Assembly (NCBI GenBank): GCA_009843785.1
Contig: VYCT01000158.1
Location: forward strand, 7,966 to 56,579
From: Candidatus Poribacteria bacterium
GTDB lineage: Bacteria > Poribacteria > WGA-4E > WGA-3G
DNA length: 48,614 bases
Reading direction: 5' to 3'
The position numbers were made by a program, and so were the translations under genes. This document shows positions 13,989-23,820 of this stretch, one piece after another. Position 1 is the first letter of the stretch. Every line of letters starts with the position of its first letter. The notes beneath the pieces are model-generated. The model saw only the letters and a program-made list of their open reading frames with translations, did no database searches and had not been told where the DNA came from.

Positions 13989-15752
13989 TTAACAAGCACC
14001 ACATTTTTTACAGACGGTCGTATCACACTCGCTGGTCATAAAACCTTTTTCGTGCTTATTGAACTCAAGTTGTAAGAATTGGGGTTTAACGTTCAAGTCG
14101 AGATGGTCCCACGGGTTGACTTCATGTAGTGGGCGTTGCCGCGTTGCGTAAAAATCTGGCATCATCCCGTGTTGGCGGAAGGCTTGGTTCCATGATACAC
14201 CGTTCGCAAGTTCAAGGATGACTTTTCCGAGTCGTCGGTCACCGCGTGCGAAGGTGGCTTCTTGGTGTGCGAGTCTGGCACTTGCAGACCCGACTTTTAT
14301 GCTACCAAGTTGGTTAATTTCACGTTTCAGGAAATCCAGTTTTCGTGAGATGGTTTTCGGGGGTTCCATTGCTACCCACTGGAAAGGTGTATGTGGCTTC
14401 GGTACCATGGGTGAGATGGTAAAACTGATACGGGCAATCCTTCCTGTCCGCTTCGCATGCGGGAGGAGGATCGTACGCATCTCTTTTGCCATATCTACGA
14501 TCGCCTGAACATCTGCAGGCGTTTCATGGGGAACACCGATGAGGAAATAAAGGCGAAGGTTAAGAATATCACGCTTCAACGCTTCCTCGAAAACGTGATA
14601 GAGTTGCTCGCGCGGAATCGCTTTATTGACGACCTTTTGAAGTTCTTCAGTGGCAACTTCTGGGGCTATGGTGATAGTGCCTTGTTCACTGTCTGCGAGT
14701 GCATCGAGCAAGGGCGCCCGGACCGTTTCAGCGCGAAGTGAAGCACAAGAGATACGGAACCCACGTTCAACGAGCCCTGTAGCGATCTCGTCGATTTGCG
14801 GATGGTCAGAAATAGAAGCGCCGACCAGTCCGATCCTATCCGTAATACCGCGTGCCCGTTCTGCGAGTGCGAGTGTGTTTTCGACAGAACGCCGCCTCGG
14901 CCATCGACGAGCATAATCGGCAACACAAAAACGACACTGTCTACCACACCCGCGCACGATTTCAATGAGATGTGCATTCGCGAACTCAGTGTTCGGTGTG
15001 TGGATGTGTGTACAAGTTTCGACATCGTCAAGTTGTGGGACAGCCCCAGCTTGAATTTGGGGTGGGACACCGGGTTTTGCGGAGACCGCCTCAATCGTCC
15101 CATCATCGTGATAGGTTACGTCGTAAAGACTTGGCACATAAAGCCCTGGAACAGTCGCTAACGTTTCGAGTAACTCACGCTTCGGGGCACCAGACTGTTT
15201 CCATGCATTAAAATGTGCCATGAGTTGATGAACGACAAGTTCGGCTTCGCCAACAACGAAGACATCAACGAAATCGGCAATGGGTTCTGGATTATAAGAG
15301 ATATTGATACCGCCAGCGACAACGAGCGGGTCCCATTCTGTACGTGCTGCAGCGAGCGGTGGTATATTGGCAAGCTGTAAAGTGCGCGGAATATTTACAT
15401 AATCCGATTCAAAGGAGACAGAAAATCCGATAACATCAAACTGGTTGAGTGCTGTTTGTGTCTCAAACGAGAAAAGCGGCTTTTTCTGCTTGACAAGTTT
15501 CTGAATGTAACTCGTCTCTGGCACAAAAACGCGCTCACAAGCGGTATCCTTTCGAGCGTTGAGAATTGCATGGATAACCTGAACACCGAGGCTTGACATT
15601 CCAAGTTCATAAGTGCTTGGATAGACAAGGGCGAATCTGTTAGGTTTTCTGAAATTATAATGCGCACTGTGTTCTTCGCTGCGCAGATGTTGGTAGTGCT
15701 GGCGTAGGTCCACTATTTCCTCATGTGTAATAAGGTTCGCTCGAAAGCGCAC
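13989..15752 (-). CDS. B12-binding-type radical SAM protein (TIGR03960-like)
   Basis: A 587-residue cytoplasmic protein. The N-terminal 230 residues form a Rossmann-like region (ALVYPSTYELGMSSLGVQVI, DVIGFSVSFESDY, VAGGINISYNPEPI, VVGEAELVV) as in B12-binding radical SAM enzymes. The cluster motif is in RGCGRQCRFCVADY (C-x-x-x-C-x-x-C), followed by SAM-binding elements (IGLVGASISDHPQI, TITIAPEVATEELQKVVNK). The C-terminus has CDTTVCKKCGAC, possibly ligating an extra cluster. The family is uncharacterised. It lies downstream of ftsZ on the same strand with a 183-bp gap. The GTG start has only a weak ribosome-binding site. Confidence 0.85.
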   Translation of the reverse strand: MRFRANLITHEEIVDLRQHYQHLRSEEHSAHYNFRKPNRFALVYPSTYELGMSSLGVQVIHAILNARKDTACERVFVPETSYIQKLVKQKKPLFSFETQTALNQFDVIGFSVSFESDYVNIPRTLQLANIPPLAAARTEWDPLVVAGGINISYNPEPIADFVDVFVVGEAELVVHQLMAHFNAWKQSGAPKRELLETLATVPGLYVPSLYDVTYHDDGTIEAVSAKPGVPPQIQAGAVPQLDDVETCTHIHTPNTEFANAHLIEIVRGCGRQCRFCVADYARRWPRRRSVENTLALAERARGITDRIGLVGASISDHPQIDEIATGLVERGFRISCASLRAETVRAPLLDALADSEQGTITIAPEVATEELQKVVNKAIPREQLYHVFEEALKRDILNLRLYFLIGVPHETPADVQAIVDMAKEMRTILLPHAKRTGRIARISFTISPMVPKPHTPFQWVAMEPPKTISRKLDFLKREINQLGSIKVGSASARLAHQEATFARGDRRLGKVILELANGVSWNQAFRQHGMMPDFYATRQRPLHEVNPWDHLDLNVKPQFLQLEFNKHEKGFMTSECDTTVCKKCGAC

Positions 15753-15935
15753 CTATGAAGTAAAAACAACGGGACACGCTTGGAAGACGCGTCTACAAGC
15801 AAAATGTGAAAGCGATATACGCTACATTGTGTTATCAAAACGCAACGTAACTTTAACCATAGTTAAGGAACCCAATCAAGATATCACACTGACTTTAAAA
15901 AGGTGTATGGATAGGAGACAATATAGCCTTCATGC

Positions 15936-17258
15936 CTATTTGTCGTTCCGGTTTCTTTTTTGAACGCGTAGAAAGGCTGGAATTTCCCAGTCCGTATCGC
16001 GCTGCTGTGCCCCTTGATCCCTTCTTCGGGCGGGTTTCCGTCCACTGTCTTGTGGCGGTTGCTCTTGCTCCACAGGTTGCTCTGGTTCGGGTCTCTGTCT
16101 GCGGGTTGGCGTAGCCGCTCTATTAGATGACACTCTACCGCCCGGTCGGGTCCTGCCTGCCCTTGCCATACGTTGTTCCGATAAAGCCGATGGCTGCCGC
16201 TGATAAACATCGGCGTCATCATATCGTGCGGATGGGGTTCCACTTCCACCACTTCCAGTCCCTGATGTCTCGGCTCCGAGTGCGTATCCGGCATCAGAAT
16301 CAAAGCCTGTTGCGATGACAGTCACCAGGACTTCATCGTCGAGTTCCAATTCATCTTTGTAAACGAGACCGAAGATAATTTGCGCCTCGGGCGCAGTATC
16401 CTTAATAACCTGCATAGCTTCATCGAGTTCGTGCATCATGAAATCGGGAGGCGCGGTGATGTTGACAATCATACCGACAGCGCCAGCGATGTTGGTCTGT
16501 TCGAGGAGCGGAGAACTGATAGCCTGCTCGGCTGCGAAAGGGGCGCGATTATCGCCATTACCATGTCCCATACCCATCAATGCGCTTCCGGCACCTCGCA
16601 TAATGGATTCAACGTCGGCAAAGTCGACGTTAATTTCGCCGGACTCAGTAACGATGTCAGAGATGCTTTTTACCCCATGGAGGAGGATCTCGTCTCCAAT
16701 GCGGAACGCCTCTCTAATTGGCAATTTCCTGTCCATGGTGTCAATAAGGCGCTGGTTTGGAACAACAATTACGGAATCGGCGGCTTGACGGAGTTCTTCA
16801 AGTCCTTCCTCGGCAATTGTGGCGCGGCGTTGTCCTTCAAAGTTAAAGGGACGTGTCACAACCGCGATCGTAAGTGCCCCGCGTTCTTTTGCTTGTGAAG
16901 CGATGAGTGGTGCAGCACCGGTCCCGGTCCCGCCACCCATACCGGCGGTAATGAAGACCATGTTTGCATTTTCGACGATAGTCTGCAGATGTTCCCTATC
17001 CTCCTCAGCAGCTTTTCGACCGATCTCTGGGTTGGCACCGGACCCTAAACCTTCGGTTGTATTAAGGCCGATCGAGATTTGAGTGGCACCGCGGCAGGTC
17101 AAGAGTGCTTGCTGGTCGGTGTTGACAGCATAAAACTCTATGCCAGTGATCCCGGCTTCAATCATACGTTTCACAGCATTGCCACCCGCTCCACCGACAC
17201 CGATGACTTTGATTTTCGCGCGTAAGTTTTCAAATTCCTCTTGTTCAAATTCTATCAT
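15936..17258 (-). CDS. ftsZ: Cell division protein FtsZ
   Basis: A 440-residue tubulin-like GTPase that forms the division ring. Visible motifs are VGGAGGNAVKRM near the N-terminus, GGGTGTGAAP (tubulin signature loop), the catalytic-loop region NVDFADVESIM, and the ending DWEIPAFLRVQKR, the conserved peptide that binds FtsA. A disordered linker of about 100 residues rich in Arg, Gln, Pro and Glu separates the GTPase core from that peptide. It is the last gene of the division cluster and has its own strong promoter (17376-17404) plus a leader of about 110 nt. Confidence 0.98.
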   Translation of the reverse strand: MIEFEQEEFENLRAKIKVIGVGGAGGNAVKRMIEAGITGIEFYAVNTDQQALLTCRGATQISIGLNTTEGLGSGANPEIGRKAAEEDREHLQTIVENANMVFITAGMGGGTGTGAAPLIASQAKERGALTIAVVTRPFNFEGQRRATIAEEGLEELRQAADSVIVVPNQRLIDTMDRKLPIREAFRIGDEILLHGVKSISDIVTESGEINVDFADVESIMRGAGSALMGMGHGNGDNRAPFAAEQAISSPLLEQTNIAGAVGMIVNITAPPDFMMHELDEAMQVIKDTAPEAQIIFGLVYKDELELDDEVLVTVIATGFDSDAGYALGAETSGTGSGGSGTPSARYDDADVYQRQPSALSEQRMARAGRTRPGGRVSSNRAATPTRRQRPEPEQPVEQEQPPQDSGRKPARRRDQGAQQRDTDWEIPAFLRVQKRNRNDK

Positions 17259-17273
17259 GTTGGCTTTCAGTTA

Positions 17274-17294
17274 CTATAACGGAAGACACAGCAA
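17274..17294 (-). other. Possible six-codon leader ORF before ftsZ
   Basis: A perfect AGGAGG (17302-17307 on the reverse strand) stands 7 nt before TTG CTG TGT CTT CCG TTA TAG, ending 15 nt before the ftsZ start. ftsZ itself has only a weak site, and its frame is closed by an upstream TAA, so AGGAGG cannot serve an extended FtsZ. Translation of a mini-ORF coupled to ftsZ is inferred. Confidence 0.3.
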
Positions 17295-17375
17295 CCTAAT
17301 TCCTCCTATCATTGTAGCCTCAATCCCGGACCGAGGTTCCTTTATAACTTTTGTTGGTTCGCTTTTTCACATTAA

Positions 17376-17404
17376 ATTATACGCTATTAGAAAGGTTAAG
17401 TCAA
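17376..17404 (-). promoter_or_regulatory. Near-consensus sigma-70 promoter for ftsZ
   Basis: On the reverse strand TTGACT (17404-17399) and TATAAT (17381-17376) are separated by exactly 17 bp. It lies between ftsA and ftsZ and predicts a start near 17369. Confidence 0.7.
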
Positions 17405-17456
17405 GTATTCCTGAAAGTCTAACTCGGATAAGACTTACTTTCTTACGGAAGTAGAC

Positions 17457-18683
17457 TTAATATCCGAACCATTCTTTGATGCGTTGCAGGAAATTCCCAA
17501 CGCCACTATCGCGGTGACGTGCGTCGTGTTCCTCCTCTTGCCGCCGTAAAGATTCACCATAAAGCGCAAGTCCGATGCCCGTCGCATACATCGGGTGATT
17601 CACTCGATCAGTTAAGCCTTGTAACCCTCGCGGGTACCCTATCTGAACACGCAACTGCAGCACGGCTTCAGCGAGTTCTTGAAGCCCATCCATAAGTGCC
17701 GTACCGCCTGTGAGCACAAGCCCTCCTGGAAGTGGGATGTCCCCCAATTCATAACCAATCACTTCTAAGATTTCTACCATACGGTACTCAATAATTTGTG
17801 CAAGCTCGACTCGGTCGATAAAGCGCGGAGGTGTAGACTCACTCGTGACTGGGATAGACCTCACTTCATCTGGGTCGACTAATTCCGTCCAAGCGCAGCC
17901 TCGATGTAGTTTTAGGTCTTCTGCTTCTGGAAGGGTGACTTTTAAGTATTGAGCAATGTCGTTGGTGACGTGCTGCCCGCCGACGGGGACAACTGCTGTA
18001 TGTTGAATAGAATCCTCTTTATATATGACGATTTCGGTTGTTCCATCACCGATGTCAACCAAGGCAATGCCAACTTCACGTTCATCCTTTGAAACGATTG
18101 CCTGTGTTGCAGCCAGGGGAGCGGCGACAAGCGTTTCTACGATAGGCACGCCTGCCTTTTCAATACTATTGAGCAAATTCTGAATAGCCGTTGTACCGCC
18201 TGTGATAATGTAAGCGTAAGCTTCAAGCCGCGCGCCAGACATCCCAATCGGTTCTCTGATACGGTCCTGAGCATCAACAACAAAATTTTGCTGGATGACA
18301 TGCAATATCTCTCGGTCAGCCGGAATAGAAATCGCTTTTGCCGCTATCATCGCTCTATCAACATCGTCATGTGAAATTTCGTTATTCGCGACAGAAACGA
18401 CACCGTGCGATGTTTGTCCAATGATATGCTCACCGGAAATGCCGACACAGACAGAGTCTATTTTCACGCCCGCCATTAATTCTGCATTCGCAATCGCTTT
18501 ACGGATAGCCTCCGCTGTTTGGTTAATATCAACGACAACACCTGCTCGAAGACCTTCGGAGCGCGCATGACCAACACCAATCACGCCAATTTTTTCGGTG
18601 CTACCCTGCAACGTATTTCCAACAACGACTGAGATTTTGCTTGAACCGATATCAAGACCTGCAATAATATTTTGTTTTGGCAT
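17457..18683 (-). CDS. ftsA: Cell division protein FtsA
   Basis: A 408-residue actin-like ATPase that tethers FtsZ to the membrane. The phosphate-1 motif is GLDIGSSKISVVVG at the N-terminus, phosphate-2 is ALVDIGDGTTEIVIY, and the adenosine motif is LVLTGGTALMDGL. The C-terminus ends in an amphipathic helix (FLQRIKEWFGY), the usual membrane-targeting peptide. GGGAGGTG lies about 11 nt before ATG 18683. The gap of about 200 bp to ftsZ holds an ftsZ promoter. Confidence 0.97.
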   Translation of the reverse strand: MPKQNIIAGLDIGSSKISVVVGNTLQGSTEKIGVIGVGHARSEGLRAGVVVDINQTAEAIRKAIANAELMAGVKIDSVCVGISGEHIIGQTSHGVVSVANNEISHDDVDRAMIAAKAISIPADREILHVIQQNFVVDAQDRIREPIGMSGARLEAYAYIITGGTTAIQNLLNSIEKAGVPIVETLVAAPLAATQAIVSKDEREVGIALVDIGDGTTEIVIYKEDSIQHTAVVPVGGQHVTNDIAQYLKVTLPEAEDLKLHRGCAWTELVDPDEVRSIPVTSESTPPRFIDRVELAQIIEYRMVEILEVIGYELGDIPLPGGLVLTGGTALMDGLQELAEAVLQLRVQIGYPRGLQGLTDRVNHPMYATGIGLALYGESLRRQEEEHDARHRDSGVGNFLQRIKEWFGY

Positions 18684-18787
18684 TTAATTGTTTTCACCTC
18701 CCTTTCCCATAAACATCTTAGACATCAAGGCCGATGAATAGGGATCGTACTTTATCCTTCTACCTATCAGTGTCTACGAAATAGGGA

Positions 18788-19684
18788 CTATTCGCTTTCT
18801 GCGAATCCCCCTAAGTAGACGGTATCTTGAAATCTTGCATCCAAGTACGGCTGTGTTTCCACTGAGTTCTCCCTGATAAGTTGAAGCACTTGGATTTTGT
18901 GCTGTTTTACAAACAGAGCGATATGGTGAAGCCCCAATTCAATCGCATCAGCGGCAAACCAAACAGACACCGGGAAAGCGTCAAGTTGGAGTTTTATCTT
19001 CTGGGGATCGCTTGCGTCGATACTTTCTATCTGTGCCGCAAGATTTCGTTCCTGAAGCAAGGCTGTCTTTAAGATTTCTAATCCTAATGCAACTTCGGGC
19101 ATCCCGACAGCAGCACCAACTTTCGGTAACTCATCACTGACTGCCCTGAGTATGACCATCTTTCCAAATTTCTCAGATATCTGCGGATGCGTATCTTCTT
19201 TGTCTATATGTTTTAACACATGTCCTTCACTATCTACCAAGAAAAACGAACTATTCCCATTAACGGCGGCATTCGCAGTAGGATCAACTCTCAGGCGTAC
19301 AAAAGGTTCACGCTCAGTGATTTTGATGGTTAACATCCGCTTCATCACGTGTTTGGTAACGTGAGCGTCTTTGATATAACTCAGATGTTTCTTGAGATAG
19401 ATAGATGTTTGTTCTTCAGAGTCTGTGACGATATTTTGCAGCTGCTCCCCCAGGGCATCATAAATTTGTACATCAGTATAGTGCATGTTCCCAGAAAGTG
19501 CAAGCGAAACATATTCAGCACCAAAAAAACTGAGTACTATCTTGCCGATGAACGATAAAGTCAGCACGATGGCAAGGACGAAAACGACGCGCCGGAACAG
19601 GTAAACCTTGGCATGAGTGCTCTTCCCGAGCCGCTGTGCAGGCCTTGAAATCTGCCGTATGTATCCATCACGCTTTCTGCGCAA
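18788..19684 (-). CDS. ftsQ: Cell division protein FtsQ/DivIB
   Basis: A 298-residue protein with a cytoplasmic basic tail, one membrane segment (FRRVVFVLAIVLTLSFIGKIVL, about residues 29-50), a POTRA-like stretch beginning VSLALSGNMHYTDVQIYDAL, and a C-terminal beta domain. It links early and late division proteins in the periplasm. The assignment rests on topology, size and position between murC and ftsA; sequence conservation in this family is low. The start is TTG 19684, with GGAGGG 7 nt upstream. Confidence 0.85.
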   Translation of the reverse strand: MRRKRDGYIRQISRPAQRLGKSTHAKVYLFRRVVFVLAIVLTLSFIGKIVLSFFGAEYVSLALSGNMHYTDVQIYDALGEQLQNIVTDSEEQTSIYLKKHLSYIKDAHVTKHVMKRMLTIKITEREPFVRLRVDPTANAAVNGNSSFFLVDSEGHVLKHIDKEDTHPQISEKFGKMVILRAVSDELPKVGAAVGMPEVALGLEILKTALLQERNLAAQIESIDASDPQKIKLQLDAFPVSVWFAADAIELGLHHIALFVKQHKIQVLQLIRENSVETQPYLDARFQDTVYLGGFAESE

Positions 19685-19795
19685 GAATGAACCCTCCGTT
19701 TATCTTCCATCGCAAGCGTGTGTTGTCCGCGTAGTGTTCAATGTCGGTGGCTCTTGAAAGTTGAAAATCTATCGCCTAACAGAAGATAAATTTGA

Positions 19796-21163
19796 TTAAT
19801 TTGCTGCCTCAAGTCTACTTAAGAATTCGCGTCCTACTTTACTAATGTCGCCAGCGCCTAATGTAATTACAATATCCTCAGGGCGCGTTATCTTCATCAG
19901 AACATCGGCAATTTCATCTGTGTCTGGGACATAAAGGACGTTTCGATGGCCATGGGCTTGTATGGATTGTGCAAGTTTTTCAGCGGTAACATTTTCGATA
20001 GGTGCCTCGCCAGCACTATAAATTGAGGTGACGATAAGTACGTCCGCTTGATAAAAAGATAGCGAGAATTCGTTTGCTAAATCTCTGACACGTTGGTACC
20101 GGTGTGGTTGGAAAACCGCGACGATACGACGTTTATAACCGTCGCGTGCGCCACTGAGTGCGGCTTTCAACTTCGCTGGATTGTGGGCATAATCGTCAAC
20201 AACAATGATATTATTAACTTCTCCAAGGATCTCAAAACGGCGATGCACCCCTTGAAACGACTCCAGACTCTCCCGAATGCGATCAAACGGAATATCCAGT
20301 TCAAGTCCGACCGCGATTGCTGCTAAGGAATTAGAAATATTATGGCGCCCCGGCATTTTCAGGTGGACCTCACCATACAGGTGTCCGTTTTTGCGAACTT
20401 GATAGCGCGACGTAGGCCCTTCGATCGTAATACCTTCAGCCACCAAATCTGCGCTTGTTTCAAGACCGTAGGTAATATAACGCTTCTTCACTCGTGGGAT
20501 AAACTTCTGGATATTCTCGGCATCCAAACAGAGGACCGCTGCCCCATAGAATGGCACCTTATTAATGAATTTCAGAAAGGTTTCGCCAATTTCATCAACG
20601 CTGTTGTAATAATCCAAGTGATCCGCATCAACGGATGTGACAACGGCAACGGTAGGATAAAACATCTCAATAGAACCGTACGCCTCGTCCGCTTCAATTA
20701 CCATCACATCGCCTTCACCGCTGCGCGCGTGGCTGCCGTCCGTGAGTTTCCCACCGACAACTACTGTCGGATCCAGGCTACTGAGGACAGTAGCAGTCAT
20801 AGCGGTTGTGGTTGTTTTGCCGTGTGTGCCGCTGACAGCAACGCTATAGCGCATTCGGGTGATCTCATTGAGCATCTCCGCCCCCCTGACAATTGGGATC
20901 TTCTGCATCTCTGCAGCAAGGAGTTCCGCATTGTCCGCTGGAATAGCCGGGGAGATAACAATAACATCGGCACCATTTATATGCGATGCGGCATGTCCAT
21001 AATGGATAGTAGCACCCCGGGCGCGCAGATGCTCTGTGGTATATGATTCCTGAATATCTGAGCCGGTCACATGGAACCCAAGATCCAGCAGAATTTCAGT
21101 GATACCACTTAAACCTGCCCCGCCAATACCGATAATATGAATATGTCGTGTTTTTCCAAACAT
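19796..21163 (-). CDS. murC: UDP-N-acetylmuramate--L-alanine ligase MurC
   Basis: A 455-residue cytoplasmic ligase adding L-alanine to UDP-MurNAc. It opens with IHIIGIGGAGLSGI (UDP binding), has the ATP loop SGTHGKTTTTAM near residue 112, SVDADHLDYY, and DDYAHNPAKLKAAL in the C-terminal domain. Length and motifs are normal. In many bacteria murB follows murC; here the next gene is ftsQ after a 111-bp gap, so murB must be elsewhere or replaced. Confidence 0.97.
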   Translation of the reverse strand: MFGKTRHIHIIGIGGAGLSGITEILLDLGFHVTGSDIQESYTTEHLRARGATIHYGHAASHINGADVIVISPAIPADNAELLAAEMQKIPIVRGAEMLNEITRMRYSVAVSGTHGKTTTTAMTATVLSSLDPTVVVGGKLTDGSHARSGEGDVMVIEADEAYGSIEMFYPTVAVVTSVDADHLDYYNSVDEIGETFLKFINKVPFYGAAVLCLDAENIQKFIPRVKKRYITYGLETSADLVAEGITIEGPTSRYQVRKNGHLYGEVHLKMPGRHNISNSLAAIAVGLELDIPFDRIRESLESFQGVHRRFEILGEVNNIIVVDDYAHNPAKLKAALSGARDGYKRRIVAVFQPHRYQRVRDLANEFSLSFYQADVLIVTSIYSAGEAPIENVTAEKLAQSIQAHGHRNVLYVPDTDEIADVLMKITRPEDIVITLGAGDISKVGREFLSRLEAAN

Positions 21164-21230
21164 GTTTTTAAATATTAGGTTTCTGCTCCGTTTTTCCGAT
21201 CTATAATCAAAGCACTCCTACAATGCGGCA

Positions 21231-22487
21231 TTAGTACATGTAGGAAAGAATAGATTTAGCAATGTCATCACTGGCGTGTGGCTTGCCGAGTGCTCGACTG
21301 GCGGCCACCATTTGTTCGTGTGTGTTCTGATCCAGTAGTATATTGGTCAGGGTCTCAACAAGCATTTCTACTGTGAATTTACCTTGTTCCAGCACAACAG
21401 CAGCCCCTTTTTCAGCAACACTGTGTGCGTTTCGTACTTGATCATTTCCCGTCTGTGACGGTAAAGGTATGAAAATTGCAGGGATACCACATGCAGTCAC
21501 TTCGGCAACAGTCATCCCACCTGCTCTGCACACCATAATGTCTGTAATGCTGTAGACTTCCTCAACAGCGTCAAAGAAGGGGCGCACACAGTGTCGGAAC
21601 GCCTTATGTGATTCAAGTCCCCTTTCATATTCGGTTTGGACTGCCTCCATCTCAACGCTACCCGTTTGATGGACAATCTGGATCTGATCGGCAAATCCGG
21701 CTAAGTGTGGCAGTGCAGCAACAACGGCTTCATTAATAGCACGAGCCCCCTGACTCCCGCCCATCACAAAGATTGTTTTCCGATCTGGCAACAATCCGAA
21801 TTTCCGATAAGTTTCCTCATGTCTCGGAAATGCCGCAATTGCCGGACGGATTGGATTTCCGGTCACCTCTATGTGCATAGCGTGTCGGAACGCGTTGCCC
21901 TCGCGAGTTGACTCCATAGCGAGATAGACAGCCTTTGCCCATCGTGCCAAGATACCATTCGTTAAGCCAGCAGAAGCATTTTGTTCTTGGATAGCTATTG
22001 GAATCTTACGAAGGAGTGCCGCTAAAAGCACCGGCCCTGAAACATATCCGCCTGTACCTATGACGACATCTGGTTTCAGTTCCTTCATATACCGCAATGA
22101 TTGAGTGAGCCCCCGCAAAACCTTCCAGATAACTCGGAACCATTGTAAAGTTAAACGGCGTGGAAAACCTGCCACTGAGATCGGTAGAAACCGGAAACCG
22201 TGCTGAGGCACCAGTGTGGCTTCCAATCTGTCTGCCCCACCGATGAACACAATATCTACCGTGGTCGCCATGCGCTGCAGTGCCTGCGCGATGCCGATCG
22301 CCGGATAGATATGCCCCCCCGTCCCGCCGCCTGCAACAACCACCTTTTTGTGTGTCTCTATCTGTTGGGCGGACGCTACATCCCCACTGTTGGTCTCTGC
22401 TAAAGTTGTATTGTAACGCTTAGAAATAGCCATCTTTAAGCCCACCAAAAGGTCCCATTGGGAACTCATCTGAAAAAATCGGTTCAT
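21231..22487 (-). CDS. murG: UDP-GlcNAc transferase MurG
   Basis: A 418-residue peripheral membrane glycosyltransferase that converts lipid I to lipid II. Motifs: VVAGGGTGGHIYPAIGIAQAL, VIGTGGYVSGPVLLAA, FVMGGSQGARAINEAV and MVCRAGGMTVAEV. About 45 residues precede the first motif, longer than usual, so initiation at ATG 22433 (or 22466) is possible instead of ATG 22487. It begins 7 nt after the ftsW stop. Confidence 0.96.
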   Translation of the reverse strand: MNRFFQMSSQWDLLVGLKMAISKRYNTTLAETNSGDVASAQQIETHKKVVVAGGGTGGHIYPAIGIAQALQRMATTVDIVFIGGADRLEATLVPQHGFRFLPISVAGFPRRLTLQWFRVIWKVLRGLTQSLRYMKELKPDVVIGTGGYVSGPVLLAALLRKIPIAIQEQNASAGLTNGILARWAKAVYLAMESTREGNAFRHAMHIEVTGNPIRPAIAAFPRHEETYRKFGLLPDRKTIFVMGGSQGARAINEAVVAALPHLAGFADQIQIVHQTGSVEMEAVQTEYERGLESHKAFRHCVRPFFDAVEEVYSITDIMVCRAGGMTVAEVTACGIPAIFIPLPSQTGNDQVRNAHSVAEKGAAVVLEQGKFTVEMLVETLTNILLDQNTHEQMVAASRALGKPHASDDIAKSILSYMY

Positions 22488-22493
22488 CGCGTG

Positions 22494-23762
22494 TTAGTCT
22501 ACCCGTTGATTGCTGCCTTTTGAAATATTAAGAAGGATACCAACGCTCACCAGACTGAGGACAATTGATGAGCCGCCGTAGCTAATAAACGGCAATGTAA
22601 TGCCTTTCGTCGGCAGCAAACCTATCACAACACCGATGTTAATAAACGCTTGTAAACCGATCAGTGTTGTGATGCCAGTGGCGAGCAAAGATCCAAACAA
22701 ATCACTGGCGTGTCGGGCGATGTGAAACCCTCGCCATACAAATAACATGAAAATAAGTGTTACGGTCACAGTCCCTATAAACCCGAATTCTTCGCCCAAT
22801 ACCGCAAAGATAAAATCGGTGTGTGGATACGGAAGACGTGATATTTTCTGAAGGCTACTATCAATGCCCATTCCGAGGAGTCCACCCCCTTCAAGAGCAT
22901 CCAGCGAACGTGTTAAGTGATAATTCGCTGCATCCGGTGACTTCAACATCGCAAGATAGTCCATGATCCGCTTTAACTTATAAGAGTCCCGAATGACGAT
23001 TAAACTGAGAAGGGCGCCCCCTGCACCAGCGAGCATCAATACATGCCATATACGCATGCCGCCGATAAACAGTACGATACAGACGGTTAGTGCTAATAAA
23101 AATGCCGACCCAAAATCTGGTTGACTGACCACAAGACCGAAAGCGGCGGTTACAATTAAAATATTTGGAAGCACGCCATTAAAGAGACTTCTAATACGTT
23201 CTGGGTTGCGACTTATGAAATTCGCTACATGAATAACCAACGCTATTTTTGCAAATTCGACAGGTTGAAAATTGATAGGCAAACCTATGTTGATCCAGCG
23301 TTTAAATCTGCCCCCTTCTGCACCTTGCACACTCACACTTAAACTTGGCACGAAAACCAATAATAATCCGACAAAAGAGAGAATCACAAGGATGTTCGCG
23401 TACTTCGCATAAAACCTATAGGGTACATAGGAAATCATGAACATACTCACTAAACCGATTGTACATGCGATGATGTGTATTTGCAAGTAACGGTAGCTAT
23501 AGCCATCATAGTGCCTTGAGGAAAGGAGATGGCTTGAACTGTATACCATCAAAATACCTATAGCAATGAGGCAGAAGGTAAGGGCTATTAAGCCTCTGTC
23601 CATTCGCCCAAGGTTTGCTTCAGAGGGTATTTCCGTTATCTGTTCCTGTTGATCTTCAGCAACAGAGTAGAGGCGCGTGTTTGTCCACCAAGGTCCAGAT
23701 TTTTTTCGTTTGGACTTGAAATTTCGCTTGCTACGGGGCGAGTTTTGGTAGTGGCGTAGCAT
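22494..23762 (-). CDS. ftsW: Lipid II polymerase FtsW (SEDS family)
   Basis: A 422-residue membrane protein with about ten membrane segments. The SEDS hallmark VVSQPDFGSAFL carries the catalytic aspartate, and the end has LLPTKGITLPFISYGGSSIV. It makes septal glycan strands with the class B PBP at 31717. A positively charged cytoplasmic extension of about 55 residues (SKRNFKSKRKKSG) precedes the first membrane segment. AGGAAGGA lies upstream of ATG 23762. Confidence 0.96.
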   Translation of the reverse strand: MLRHYQNSPRSKRNFKSKRKKSGPWWTNTRLYSVAEDQQEQITEIPSEANLGRMDRGLIALTFCLIAIGILMVYSSSHLLSSRHYDGYSYRYLQIHIIACTIGLVSMFMISYVPYRFYAKYANILVILSFVGLLLVFVPSLSVSVQGAEGGRFKRWINIGLPINFQPVEFAKIALVIHVANFISRNPERIRSLFNGVLPNILIVTAAFGLVVSQPDFGSAFLLALTVCIVLFIGGMRIWHVLMLAGAGGALLSLIVIRDSYKLKRIMDYLAMLKSPDAANYHLTRSLDALEGGGLLGMGIDSSLQKISRLPYPHTDFIFAVLGEEFGFIGTVTVTLIFMLFVWRGFHIARHASDLFGSLLATGITTLIGLQAFINIGVVIGLLPTKGITLPFISYGGSSIVLSLVSVGILLNISKGSNQRVD

Positions 23763-23820
23763 CGTGGTGTTTTCCTTCCTGCGTTACTTTCGATTCTTAG
23801 AAACCTAATTTGTTGACTTT

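Noticed and set aside
20342-21046. A 234-residue ORF on the plus strand
   Set aside because: It is an antisense shadow of murC.
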